Shown here: positions 8,577-17,354 of the stretch, one piece after another
How positions within the stretch are numbered: the first letter of the stretch is position 1
Layout: each line of letters opens with the position of its first letter
Assembly: GCA_020054325.1 (NCBI GenBank)
Contig: JAGVLG010000112.1
Coordinates: forward strand, 1-36,851
Length of the DNA: 36,851 nt
Reading direction: 5' to 3'
Source: Gammaproteobacteria bacterium
GTDB lineage: Bacteria > Pseudomonadota > Gammaproteobacteria > UBA6186 > Azoamicaceae
Notes under the pieces: generated by a model
Seen by the model: the letters and a program-made list of their open reading frames with translations, nothing else
Databases searched by the model: none
Told to the model about the DNA's origin: nothing
Translations under genes and position numbers: made by a program

Positions 8577-9314
8577 ATGAATTTACATAAATTTAAACTA
8601 ATATTACAAGAAAAAATTACATTAACAGCAAATACGCAACATTTTAGATTTGCAATAGATGATCCATCTGGTTTGGAATATAAACCCGGACAGTTTATCA
8701 GTTTACATATTGAATCTGATGGGAAAGAACACCGTCGTAATTACAGTATTGCGAATCCACCGCAACAGGACAACCTACTTGAAATTGCCATGGCATTTTT
8801 ACCAAATGGTTTAGCCTCAACTTTATTAGAAAAGACACAGCCTGGCGATAAATTAGATGCTAGTGGCCCATATGGCCAATTTGTATTGAAAGATCCTGTG
8901 CCGCCGCAACGTTATTTATTAATTGGTACTGGAACTGGTATTACTCCATATCGTTCTATGTTGCCACAATTAAGACACTTATTAGAAACTACCAACACCA
9001 AAATAGTAATATTACAAGGGGTCCGTACTCCAGCAGATTTATTATACAGTGGTGAATTTGTGGAGTTTGCAGCAAGCTATCCTAATGCGACATTTAAAGC
9101 CTGCTATAGTCGTGAAATGCCGCATGAACCGCAAGATTTTGAAGTATCAGGCTATGTGCAAGATCAATTAGCAGGATTGCATATACAGCCTGGGAATGAT
9201 ATCGCGTATTTGTGTGGTAATCCGGCCATGGTTGATGCAGCATTTCAGGCGTTACAAGAATTAGGTTTAGATCGCGCACATATTCGTAGGGAGAAGTATT
9301 TATCTTCTAAGTAG
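8577..9314 (+). CDS. Ferredoxin--NADP reductase-like FAD/NAD-binding oxidoreductase
   Basis: Ferredoxin reductase-type flavoprotein, 245 residues, moving electrons between NAD(P)H and a small carrier. The FAD-binding barrel contains KPGQFISL and the RxYS motif RNYSIANPP at about 54-62. The nucleotide-binding half has GTGTGITPYRSM at about 117-128 and LCGNPAMVDAA near 213. The ATG at 8577, six bases after the M20 stop, is preferred. A longer reading from 8532 would overlap the M20 gene and add 15 residues unlike the family's N-terminus. There is no N-terminal 2Fe-2S domain, so it is a stand-alone reductase. Its partner is unknown; a link to the ast genes is only by position. Confidence 0.85.
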   Translation: MNLHKFKLILQEKITLTANTQHFRFAIDDPSGLEYKPGQFISLHIESDGKEHRRNYSIANPPQQDNLLEIAMAFLPNGLASTLLEKTQPGDKLDASGPYGQFVLKDPVPPQRYLLIGTGTGITPYRSMLPQLRHLLETTNTKIVILQGVRTPADLLYSGEFVEFAASYPNATFKACYSREMPHEPQDFEVSGYVQDQLAGLHIQPGNDIAYLCGNPAMVDAAFQALQELGLDRAHIRREKYLSSK

Positions 9315-9348
9315 CAAGGGGCAATTACTTTAACAAGGATGGTGAGTA

Positions 9349-10386
9349 GTGCAAGAGCAGGACTTTGTGATTCGACCGATATGCTCTAAAGACTTAAAAT
9401 GGTTAATCGATGGTACCGCGCATATTGGCCCTGGTTTTACTTCCCTACCAAATCATAAAAAATTCTTAGCAGATAGGATTGATTTGGTAGAGGAAAGTTT
9501 TAAGGAAAAGAACCAACCTGAAAAGCGGGTATATCTATTTGTACGTGAAGATTACCCAAGCAAAGATCGTATTGGAATTTCTGGTATACAAGCAAATTTG
9601 GGCTATGGTGAGCCGTTTTACAATTACCAAATTTCTAATATTGTGCAAACTTGTAAAGAATTAAATTTGCGCTACGAACATCGAGTATTAAATTTAGTTA
9701 ATGATTTTCAGCATGCTACAGAATTAATTTCGTTTTGGATCCACCCACAATTTCGTGGGAAACATATAGGTCGCTATTTATCATTAATCAGATTCTTGTT
9801 TATCGCGCAACATCGTTTTTGGTTTGGCGATGAATGTGTAGCTGAAATTCGTGGTAGTTGTGATGAAAATGGTATTGCACCATTCTGGGAGGGCTTGGGA
9901 AGAAACTTTTATAAAATGGAATTTACTAAGGCTGACGCATATACAATGCTCTTAGGAAAACAGTTCATATCAGATCTAAACCCACATGAACCGATATACC
10001 TAGACTTATTACCACAAAGTGCTAGAGAAGTAGTTGGGGTTGAACATATCCATGCTACTGGAGCGCGTAAATTGTTAGAAAGGGAGGGATTTAAATTTCA
10101 CAATTACATTGATATTTTTGATGGGGGTCCATTATTGAATGCCGAAACCTCACAGATCCGTACAGTTGCATCAAGTAGAATGGCAAAAATAGGTAAGATT
10201 GTCCCAAATATTACAGAGCACGAAAAAGTATTTATTTATAATTGTAGAGTTAAGGATGCTAGGTTTACCAGGGCTCATATTATTTTTGATGACAATCATG
10301 AGCTGGTAGTCCCAAGTTTAACGGCTAAACTGTTAGACATTTCTATTGGCGATTCGGTGCGTTATGCACCCATAGTAAAGGAATAG
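9349..10386 (+). CDS. astA: Arginine N-succinyltransferase
   Basis: First enzyme of the arginine succinyltransferase (AST) pathway, transferring succinyl from succinyl-CoA to the alpha-amino group of arginine. The 345-residue product matches E. coli AstA in length (344). It shows the N-terminal RPI...DL...GPGFTSLP pattern, the acetyltransferase-fold segment FWIHPQFRGKHIGRYLS, and AEIRGSCDENG. The start is GTG at 9349, with AAGGA at 9335-9339 as ribosome site. Three bases separate its stop from astD, so the ast genes form one transcription unit, probably with the two genes upstream. Confidence 0.95.
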   Translation: MQEQDFVIRPICSKDLKWLIDGTAHIGPGFTSLPNHKKFLADRIDLVEESFKEKNQPEKRVYLFVREDYPSKDRIGISGIQANLGYGEPFYNYQISNIVQTCKELNLRYEHRVLNLVNDFQHATELISFWIHPQFRGKHIGRYLSLIRFLFIAQHRFWFGDECVAEIRGSCDENGIAPFWEGLGRNFYKMEFTKADAYTMLLGKQFISDLNPHEPIYLDLLPQSAREVVGVEHIHATGARKLLEREGFKFHNYIDIFDGGPLLNAETSQIRTVASSRMAKIGKIVPNITEHEKVFIYNCRVKDARFTRAHIIFDDNHELVVPSLTAKLLDISIGDSVRYAPIVKE

Positions 10387-10389
10387 TAT

Positions 10390-11862
10390 ATGCAAACAAA
10401 AGGTGATCTTTTTATTGCTGGAGAGTGGGTGAGTGGCGAAGGCTTACCTTTAACATCGATCAATCCAGCAACGAATACAGTTATTTGGCAGGGACTTAGT
10501 GCTTCAAAACGACAGGTTGAGGCAGCGGTCGATGCAGCTCGTAATGCATTCTATTCCTGGATGCAATTAACCTTTGAAGCTCGTTTGAATTATTTGCACA
10601 CTTTTGTAAATGAATTAACCAAGCAGCAAGAACAACTTGCTGTGGCATTATCAGAAGACAACGGTAAACCATTGTGGGAGGCCAAAACAGAAATAGCTTC
10701 TATGATTGGCAAATTTGAACTTACCAAGCAAGCTTATTTGGAACGTTGTAAAGAAGTAAATAAGGATATGCAAGGTGTTAGTTCCATTACCCGGCATAAA
10801 CCGCATGGTGTAGTAGTTGTATTAGGGCCATTCAATTTCCCCGGGCATTTACCCAATGGCCATATTATGCCAGCTTTATTAGCTGGTAATACCGTTATTT
10901 TTAAACCGAGTGAATTAACCCCATACTTTTGTATAAAGGTTATGCAATGTTGGCAAGCAGCTGGTTTACCAGCTGGGGTATTAAATATGCTAAATGGTGC
11001 TGGCGAGGTTGGTAAGCATTTAGTAGATCATCCCGGCATTGATGGCATATTTTTTACTGGAAGCTCTGCAACAGGGTATAAGATTCAAGATACTTTAACA
11101 GAATATCCGCAACGAATTTTAGCATTAGAAATGGGTGGTAATAATCCTTTAGTGGTATCACAACCTAAGGATATCGATGCTGCAGTGTACCATACAATTC
11201 AATCAGCATTTTTAACTGCAGGGCAGCGTTGTACATGTGCTAGGCGTTTGATTGTGGTTAAAGATGAAGTTGGAATTCAATTTGTATGTCGATTAATCGA
11301 AGTAACCCAAAAGCTTCAAGTTGGTGCATATACTGCCAAGCCAGAGCCGTTTATGGGGCCAGTGATTTCTAACAATGCTGCTGATCAAATTCTGGCTGCA
11401 TATAATAGTTTCGTGGATTTGGGTGCTGAAGTTTTAGTGCCAATGCAACGTTTACAAACAGAACTGGCTTTTTTATCGCCAGGGATACTAGATGTGACGG
11501 GATTGAAGAACCAACCAGATGAAGAAATATTTGGACCATTATTACGTCTAACTTGGGTTACAGATTTTGTGAGTGCGTTAGATGAAGCCAATAATACAAA
11601 ATATGGTTTATCTGCGGGATTATTAAGTAGTAATGCAGATCAATATCATGCGTTTTATCAATTCATTCGAGCCGGTATTATTAATTGGAACCGACCAATT
11701 ACTGGCGCAAGTGGTGCAGCTCCATTTGGTGGTATTGGTAAAAGTGGCAACCATAGGCCAAGTGCCTTTTATGCGGCAGATTATTGCGCTTACCCGGTTG
11801 CAAGTCTTGAAGAGGCCAACTTGCACTTACCAAGCTCATTATCTCCGGGTATTATTTTATGA
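10390..11862 (+). CDS. astD: N-succinylglutamate 5-semialdehyde dehydrogenase
   Basis: Fourth enzyme of the AST pathway: NAD-dependent oxidation of succinylglutamate semialdehyde to succinylglutamate. The protein is an aldehyde dehydrogenase of 490 residues, close to E. coli AstD (492). Seen are the cofactor-site FNFPGHLPNGHI region near 148-159, FTGSSATGY near 222-230, the catalytic Glu247 in ALEMGGNNPL and the nucleophile Cys281 in AGQRCTCARR. It lies between astA and astB and overlaps astB by four bases (ATGA at 11859-11862), which implies coupled translation. Confidence 0.95.
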   Translation: MQTKGDLFIAGEWVSGEGLPLTSINPATNTVIWQGLSASKRQVEAAVDAARNAFYSWMQLTFEARLNYLHTFVNELTKQQEQLAVALSEDNGKPLWEAKTEIASMIGKFELTKQAYLERCKEVNKDMQGVSSITRHKPHGVVVVLGPFNFPGHLPNGHIMPALLAGNTVIFKPSELTPYFCIKVMQCWQAAGLPAGVLNMLNGAGEVGKHLVDHPGIDGIFFTGSSATGYKIQDTLTEYPQRILALEMGGNNPLVVSQPKDIDAAVYHTIQSAFLTAGQRCTCARRLIVVKDEVGIQFVCRLIEVTQKLQVGAYTAKPEPFMGPVISNNAADQILAAYNSFVDLGAEVLVPMQRLQTELAFLSPGILDVTGLKNQPDEEIFGPLLRLTWVTDFVSALDEANNTKYGLSAGLLSSNADQYHAFYQFIRAGIINWNRPITGASGAAPFGGIGKSGNHRPSAFYAADYCAYPVASLEEANLHLPSSLSPGIIL

Positions 11863-13208
11863 GTAATAAAGCCGGATGGATAGAATATAATTTTGATGGG
11901 TTGGTTGGGCCAACGCACAATTATGCTGGCTTAGCTTTTGGTAATGTTGCTTCGTTAACCAATGCTGGTAGCATCTCGAGTCCAAAACAAGCGGCATTGC
12001 AAGGATTGGCAAAGATGCGGGTGTTAATGGATCTTGGCATTCCACAAGCGGTTTTACCACCACAATTACGTCCTAATTTGGAATTGTTAAGAAATTTGGG
12101 TTTTAGCGGAAGTGCTGAAAAAATTTTGCAGCAAGCATTTAAATTGCAACCACGCTTGTTAGCCGCATGTTATTCAGCTGCTAGTATGTGGGCAGCCAAT
12201 GCTGCCACGGTATCGCCAAGTTGTGATACCGCAGATCATAAACTGCATATTACACCAGCAAATTTACTCTACAATCTACATCGGGCACAAGAATCTGAAT
12301 TTAACTACAAATTATTTAATAAAATATTTGCAGATCCAAAACATTTCGTGGTACATAAACCATTGTTGGGAACACGAGATTTATCAGATGAGGGCGCTGC
12401 AAACCATAGTTATATATGTAAAGACTATGGCCAATCTGGCTTAGAGTTATTTGTGTTTGGTAGGCAAGGCTTAGATGATAATGCGCTGCAGCCAATTTTA
12501 TTTCCAGCACGTCAGACCAAATTAGCTAGTAGTAGTATTGCAATGCAACATCAATTAAATGAAATGCATACTTTAATGTTGCAGCAAAATCCGGCAGCAA
12601 TTGATGCTGGAGTATTCCATAACGATGTGGTATTTGTAGCGAATAAAAATGTGTTATTTTTCCATGCTACAGCTTTTCTACAAACGCAAGAACTTAAAGC
12701 AAGACTTGATAATTTATTTGGGCAAGAATATTTTCTAATTGAAGTAAACTCCAATGAAATTGCTATTAATGAAGCAGTAAGTACTTATGTATTTAATAGT
12801 CAATTGGTATCTTTACCAACCTCAAATGAAATGGTTTTGATATTACCTAAAGAATGTGAGCATTCTGGAGTTGTAAACTCGTATTTAAAAAATTTAATAA
12901 CTAAAAACACTCCAATTAAACAATTACATTTTGTTGAGTGTCGTGAAAGCATGCGTAATGGTGGCGGCCCTGCTTGCCTACGATTACGTGTGATATTAGA
13001 TGCTGCAGAGCAGCAAGCTATGCATCAGGGCATAATATTGACAGAGCAGCTGTACAATAGCTTGGTGGCCTGGGTAAATAAGCATTATCGTGAAATTTTA
13101 AAACCAGAAGATTTGTTAGATCCACATTTAGCCAATGAAGTACAGTATGCACTAGAAGAATTAACACAACTCTTAAAATTAGGAAATATTTATGCTTTTC
13201 AAGCTTAG
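11859..13208 (+). CDS. astB: N-succinylarginine dihydrolase
   Basis: Second enzyme of the AST pathway: hydrolyses succinylarginine to succinylornithine, carbon dioxide and two ammonia. The 449 residues compare with 447 in E. coli AstB. The guanidino-modifying catalytic triad known from E. coli (Glu, His, Cys) corresponds to Glu178 in SDEGAANH, His254 in GVFHNDVVF and Cys373 in NGGGPACLRLRV. The N-terminus YNFDGLVGPTHNYAGLAFGN is family-typical. It begins inside the end of astD and itself overlaps the ubiA start by 17 bases. The astC and astE genes needed to complete the pathway are not in this window. Confidence 0.96.
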   Translation: MSNKAGWIEYNFDGLVGPTHNYAGLAFGNVASLTNAGSISSPKQAALQGLAKMRVLMDLGIPQAVLPPQLRPNLELLRNLGFSGSAEKILQQAFKLQPRLLAACYSAASMWAANAATVSPSCDTADHKLHITPANLLYNLHRAQESEFNYKLFNKIFADPKHFVVHKPLLGTRDLSDEGAANHSYICKDYGQSGLELFVFGRQGLDDNALQPILFPARQTKLASSSIAMQHQLNEMHTLMLQQNPAAIDAGVFHNDVVFVANKNVLFFHATAFLQTQELKARLDNLFGQEYFLIEVNSNEIAINEAVSTYVFNSQLVSLPTSNEMVLILPKECEHSGVVNSYLKNLITKNTPIKQLHFVECRESMRNGGGPACLRLRVILDAAEQQAMHQGIILTEQLYNSLVAWVNKHYREILKPEDLLDPHLANEVQYALEELTQLLKLGNIYAFQA

Positions 13209-14049
13209 AGCGTATATATCTTTAATGCGCTTGGATAAACCTATTGGGATCTTATTACTACTTTGGCCAACTTTAATAGCATTGTGGTTTGCTAGTAATG
13301 GAAATCCAAATATAAAAGTGTTAATAATATTTGTGCTCGGAGTGGTCGTGATGCGTTCAGCGGGTTGCGTTGTTAACGATTATGCCGATCGCGATATTGA
13401 TTTATTTGTGGCTAGAACTAAACATCGGCCGATCACTAGCGGTTTGATCTCGCCTCATGAGGCACGCTTATTATTCACTATTCTAATTTTAATAGCTTTT
13501 GTCTTAGTGATGCATTTAAATAAACAAACTATATGGTTATCTGTACTGGCGCTTATACTAGCGGTGTTATACCCATTTGCTAAAAGATTTACAAATTACC
13601 CGCAATTATTGTTGGGTATGGCATTTAGTTGCAGTATTCCGATGGCTTACACCGCGCAGAATGCTAGTATCAATCTTGAAACTGGTTTATTGTATGTCGC
13701 TAATTTATGTTGGGTAGTAGCTTATGATACCGAATACGCAATGGCAGATAGGCAAGATGATCTGCAATTAGGAATTAAATCCACGGCAATAACTTTTGGT
13801 AGTTACGATAAAGCAATAGTTTTTTTGCTGCAATCCATAACGATCTTAAGCTTTATCCTTTTAGGAATTAAGCATAATTTTAATTTAAATTATTATTTAC
13901 CGCTTTTGGGAGCTATGCTGTTAGCAATTTATCAACAATATTTAATTAAAGATTATGTTCCTACCGCATGTATTCAGGCATTTAAAAATAACAATTATTT
14001 TGGGATGCTGTTATTTTTAGCTGTGGTTTTAGGGGTTATAATGAGCTAG
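13192..14049 (+). CDS. ubiA: 4-hydroxybenzoate octaprenyltransferase
   Basis: Integral-membrane prenyltransferase that attaches the polyprenyl tail to 4-hydroxybenzoate in ubiquinone synthesis. The 285-residue product has the two aspartate-rich metal/diphosphate sites of the family: NDYADRDID at 62-70 and DTEYAMADRQDD at 179-190. It also has the LDKPIGILLLLWP entry motif near residue 14 and about eight or nine hydrophobic helices. It starts within the last 17 bases of astB, so it belongs to the same transcript even though the pathway is unrelated. Its stop overlaps the znuA stop on the other strand by a few bases. Confidence 0.95.
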   Translation: MLFKLRAYISLMRLDKPIGILLLLWPTLIALWFASNGNPNIKVLIIFVLGVVVMRSAGCVVNDYADRDIDLFVARTKHRPITSGLISPHEARLLFTILILIAFVLVMHLNKQTIWLSVLALILAVLYPFAKRFTNYPQLLLGMAFSCSIPMAYTAQNASINLETGLLYVANLCWVVAYDTEYAMADRQDDLQLGIKSTAITFGSYDKAIVFLLQSITILSFILLGIKHNFNLNYYLPLLGAMLLAIYQQYLIKDYVPTACIQAFKNNNYFGMLLFLAVVLGVIMS

Positions 14050-14993
14050 AGAGTATCGTTCACATTCAAACTATGGCTACTACAGACCGAAAACTCAGCA
14101 GCTAAATCATTTAATAAAACAATATATCCATTCGGACCAAGATCTTTTTCTTGTCCAAGGGGATCTAATTTACCATGATAAATATGCAAATCTTCAGAAA
14201 GTGTTGTGATTATTTTACTATTAAATTGTGGCTCGCTAAAAATACAGACTACTTTTTCTTGTTTTAGTAAGGTTTCTATTTGTTGGATCCGTTGCGCACT
14301 TGGTGGAATTTCTGGACTTAGGGTAATAGAACCTACACCATCTAAAGCAAAATAGTTATCGAAATATTGGTAAGCATCGTGAAATACAATAAACGGCTTG
14401 TGCTGCATCGGCTGTAACTGCTTGCGCCATTGTTGTACCTGTTGACGCAGTTCTTTTGCAAATTCATTGGCATTTTTTTTATATAATTTAGCATGGCTTG
14501 GATCTATCGAGCTCAATTTTGCAGCAATAGCATTGGCAATAACAATTGCATTTTCTGGGTTTAGCCAAAAATGTTGATCGTATATCCCATGCTGCCCACA
14601 GCAATGTTCATGTGCATCGCTTTCCCAATTAGTATTACTGCGTAGCGGCAATAACTTTAACTTCTCAATTTTTGCCAACTCTAGATTTTTAGCTTCAGGC
14701 AGATTCGCAATGGTCTTTTGTAAAAATGTTTCAAGCTCTGGGCCGCCCCATATAATTAAATCCGCTTGCTCCAGTAAAGCTACTTCAGATGGTTTTAATT
14801 GATAGTCATGAGGTGAAGCATTATTGCGGAGTAATAGCTGCGGTGTACCTACAGATTGCATGACGCGGGCGCACAGGTTGTAAAATGGCTTAATCGAAAC
14901 CATAATGTTGGGGGAATCAACTGCGTGTGCTACATTGCTGTAAAGAAAGCTTAGCAACAACAAGTTAGTTATTAAACTAAGTAAACGCACCAT
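14046..14993 (-). CDS. znuA: Zinc ABC transporter substrate-binding protein ZnuA
   Basis: Periplasmic zinc-binding protein of the ZnuABC importer, 315 residues. A signal peptide covers about 1-24 (ending in VAHA). Zinc ligands expected in this family are seen at His62 (ASPHDY), His141 (DQHFWLNP) and His205 (VFHDAYQYF). The His/Cys/Asp-rich mobile loop is short here: about residues 126-135, with EHCCGQH. Cys250 and Cys304 match the conserved C-terminal disulfide positions. The ATG at 14993 has an AGGGG ribosome site. It is divergent from znuC with only 35 bases between start codons. The znuA stop overlaps ubiA's stop tail to tail. Confidence 0.94.
   Translation of the reverse strand: MVRLLSLITNLLLLSFLYSNVAHAVDSPNIMVSIKPFYNLCARVMQSVGTPQLLLRNNASPHDYQLKPSEVALLEQADLIIWGGPELETFLQKTIANLPEAKNLELAKIEKLKLLPLRSNTNWESDAHEHCCGQHGIYDQHFWLNPENAIVIANAIAAKLSSIDPSHAKLYKKNANEFAKELRQQVQQWRKQLQPMQHKPFIVFHDAYQYFDNYFALDGVGSITLSPEIPPSAQRIQQIETLLKQEKVVCIFSEPQFNSKIITTLSEDLHIYHGKLDPLGQEKDLGPNGYIVLLNDLAAEFSVCSSHSLNVNDTL
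14965..14980. promoter_or_regulatory. Palindrome near the znuA/znuC divergent start, possible operator
   Basis: TTAGTT (14965-14970), four bases, then AACTAA (14975-14980) form a perfect 6-bp inverted repeat. It lies within the signal-peptide codons of znuA, about 50 bases from the znuC start. Zinc-uptake genes are normally repressed by Zur, but this sequence does not match the usual enterobacterial Zur box well. The assignment as an operator rests on position only. Confidence 0.25.
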
Positions 14994-15028
14994 ATTTTTG
15001 CCCCTATTTTTGATTGTGGAAAACCACT

Positions 15029-15778
15029 ATGCCAGATGATAAACGAATATTAGTTGAAATTAAAAATGTTGGCTTACAACTCAACCAGCGAGTCATATTA
15101 GAGGATGTGGATCTGAAAATCCATAGCGGGGAAATTATTAGTATTATCGGGCCAAATGGCGCCGGTAAATCGATGTTACTGAAGGTTATTCTGGGGCTAA
15201 TTCAGCCAAGCAAAGGTTCGGTAACTCGGGATGCGGAGCTACGGGTTGGCTATATGCCACAAAAATTGTCAGTTGAATCTTTGATGCCGTTAACTGTAGC
15301 ACGTTTTCTTATGTTATCGCCTGGAGCTACTTTAGAAAAGAGTAGAACTATTACTGCTGAGCTGGGGATCGACAATTATTTGAATTCACCAATTCAAGCT
15401 ATTTCCGGTGGTGAATTTCAAAGAGTCCTATTAGCACGCGCCTTACTCAATAGTCCAAATCTTTTGGTCTTAGATGAGCCGGCGCAAGGTGTTGATATTA
15501 CTGCCCAAGCATATTTATATAATATTATTACTAACATGAGAGAAAAACTTGGTTGTGCAATATTAATGGTATCGCACGACTTGCATTTAGTAGTTGCAGG
15601 TACAGATCGGGTAGTATGTTTAAACAAACACATTTGTTGCTCTGGCAACCCCGCAACTATTACGCGTCATCCTGAATTCATTCATTTATTCGGTTCTGCA
15701 GTGGCAGATAATTTAGCAATTTATACACATAAGCATGATCACCGTCATGATCTTGAGGGGAATATAATTCATGATTGA
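15029..15778 (+). CDS. znuC: Zinc ABC transporter ATP-binding protein ZnuC
   Basis: ATPase subunit of the zinc importer, 250 residues. Walker A is GPNGAGKS at 41-48, the ABC signature is the variant ISGGE at 125-129, Walker B with its catalytic Glu is LLVLDEP at 145-151, and the switch His lies in SHDLHL near 182-187. The C-terminus is His-rich (THKHDHRHD), as commonly seen in zinc-system ATPases. The ATG at 15029 is preferred over a TTG at 15014 because TGGA lies eight bases upstream and the family N-terminus starts here. The end overlaps znuB by eight bases. Confidence 0.95.
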   Translation: MPDDKRILVEIKNVGLQLNQRVILEDVDLKIHSGEIISIIGPNGAGKSMLLKVILGLIQPSKGSVTRDAELRVGYMPQKLSVESLMPLTVARFLMLSPGATLEKSRTITAELGIDNYLNSPIQAISGGEFQRVLLARALLNSPNLLVLDEPAQGVDITAQAYLYNIITNMREKLGCAILMVSHDLHLVVAGTDRVVCLNKHICCSGNPATITRHPEFIHLFGSAVADNLAIYTHKHDHRHDLEGNIIHD

Positions 15779-16571
15779 TTGGTTAATGCAATTGGATTTT
15801 ATTGGGCGAGCCTTGCTTGCTGGTTTGGGAATAGCAATCTTAGCAGGGCCATTAGGCTCACTAATGATTTGGCGACGCATGGCATATTTTGGCGATACTT
15901 TAGCGCATTCAACTTTGTTGGGCCTAAGCTTGGCATTGATGCTACAAATTAATGTGTATTTTGGATTGTTTGGTATAAGTCTTTTAGTTGCAAGTCTGAT
16001 GGCATTGTTAGTGCGCCAAAAATGGGTTGCGAGTGATGCCATTTTAGGGCTTTTGTCGCATACTATGTTAGCCATAGGTTTAATTACAGCAACGCAAGTA
16101 CGGGGGGTGCGCGTAGATTTATTAGGGTATTTGTACGGGGACATTCTTGCCGTTAACATGCAAGATATTGCTTTAATATATCTAATAGTTGTTGTTGTGA
16201 TATCAGCGTTATTTTATTTGTGGCGCTGGTTGCTTGCTGCTACGGTAGATAGTGACTTAGCTCGCTGTGAAGGTGTGCCAGTAGAGTTTACTAATTGGGC
16301 ATTAATTATAATGTTGGCAGCAGTATTTGCGATTGCTATCAAATTGGTAGGGGTTCTATTAATTACTGCATTATTAATTATTCCAGCTGCTGCGGCGCGT
16401 CGTTTTGCAAGATCACCAGAAACAATGATTATTATTGCTAGTATTTTTGGTTGCATTGCAGTTGTGGTTGGTTTTAAAGCTTCATTAGCCTGGGATTGGC
16501 CAACTGGGCCAGCAATAGTCGCGGCAGCAGCAACATTATTTGTACTAGGTTTGTTGCGAAAAGCTGTTTAA
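15771..16571 (+). CDS. znuB: Zinc ABC transporter permease ZnuB
   Basis: Membrane permease of the zinc importer (ABC-3 family), 266 residues with seven to eight hydrophobic helices. Family-typical stretches include GPLGSLMIWRRMAYFGDTLAHSTLLG near the N-terminus (residues about 26-51), GDILAVN, and the ALLIIPAAAAR segment near 199-210. It overlaps the end of znuC (ATG inside the last codons), indicating coupled translation. Its last 27 bases overlap the end of the aldo/keto reductase on the opposite strand. Confidence 0.95.
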   Translation: MIDWLMQLDFIGRALLAGLGIAILAGPLGSLMIWRRMAYFGDTLAHSTLLGLSLALMLQINVYFGLFGISLLVASLMALLVRQKWVASDAILGLLSHTMLAIGLITATQVRGVRVDLLGYLYGDILAVNMQDIALIYLIVVVVISALFYLWRWLLAATVDSDLARCEGVPVEFTNWALIIMLAAVFAIAIKLVGVLLITALLIIPAAAARRFARSPETMIIIASIFGCIAVVVGFKASLAWDWPTGPAIVAAAATLFVLGLLRKAV

Positions 16572-17354
16572 AGATTGAATTGCACATGCGACATTTTGTT
16601 TTAAATGCTCTGGATTTATAGTGCCCAAAACAATACTGTTAACTCCAGCTTGTTGCCAAATATAATCCATGCATGCTTGAATTGGATTTTCGGAAACTAT
16701 TTTATTAACATGCCCACTGCCAAATGCCTTTTTGATTAATATTCCCTTATTGGATTTATGGGCGCTAGCAATAACTGCATTTTCCTCGTTGTAATTTGGA
16801 TTACACATTACCATAGCAACATCGGAATGTTGTAACGTTAGCAGCCCCCCAGCAACGGTTTTAGTTGACATGCCGTAATAACGAATTAAGCCTTGTTGTT
16901 TAGCATCCGCTAAAGTATTAAAGACTTCATCGTGCATGATTATGCGTTCATCATTACCGTCGGAATGAATTAATAACAAATCAATATAATCAGTATTTAA
17001 ATTTTGTAGACTGTGCTTAATGCTATTTAATACTGCGTCGCGGTTGAAGTTGTATATAGACTGCTGATGTTCATAGTTTTCACCAGCTTTACCTACAATA
17101 ACCCAATCATGTCGCTGGTTTTTTAAAAGTTTACCTAAACGCTGTTCACTATTGCCATACGAAGGAGCAGTATCAACTAGATTAATATTTAATTCTTTAG
17201 CTAATGCCAATAAATCAGCGGCTTCTTGATCGGTGGGAATATTAAATGAATTTGGATATTTAACATCTGTATTCCGTCCTAATTTAACGGTACCTAGACC
17301 CAATGCAGAAATTAATAAATCAGTTTGCCCAAGTTTACGTTTTAGTAAAGTCAT
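16545..17354 (-). CDS. Aldo/keto reductase
   Basis: NADPH-dependent oxidoreductase of the aldo/keto reductase superfamily, 269 residues. The catalytic tetrad is visible: Asp61 and Tyr66 in LVDTAPSYGNSE, Lys89 in VGKAGE and His130 in LLLIHSDG. The start chosen, ATG at 17354, overlaps the stop of the upstream FAD enzyme in an ATGA arrangement; a start at 17369 would add five residues. Coupled translation with the FAD oxidoreductase suggests they act on the same compound, but the substrate is unknown. The 3' end overlaps znuB by 27 bases. Confidence 0.88.
   Translation of the reverse strand: MTLLKRKLGQTDLLISALGLGTVKLGRNTDVKYPNSFNIPTDQEAADLLALAKELNINLVDTAPSYGNSEQRLGKLLKNQRHDWVIVGKAGENYEHQQSIYNFNRDAVLNSIKHSLQNLNTDYIDLLLIHSDGNDERIIMHDEVFNTLADAKQQGLIRYYGMSTKTVAGGLLTLQHSDVAMVMCNPNYNEENAVIASAHKSNKGILIKKAFGSGHVNKIVSENPIQACMDYIWQQAGVNSIVLGTINPEHLKQNVACAIQSLNSFSQQT

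Noticed and set aside
15713-16159. Minus-strand ORF of 148 codons
   Set aside because: It is antisense to znuC and znuB, both clearly real. The product is basic and low-complexity with no recognisable domain.
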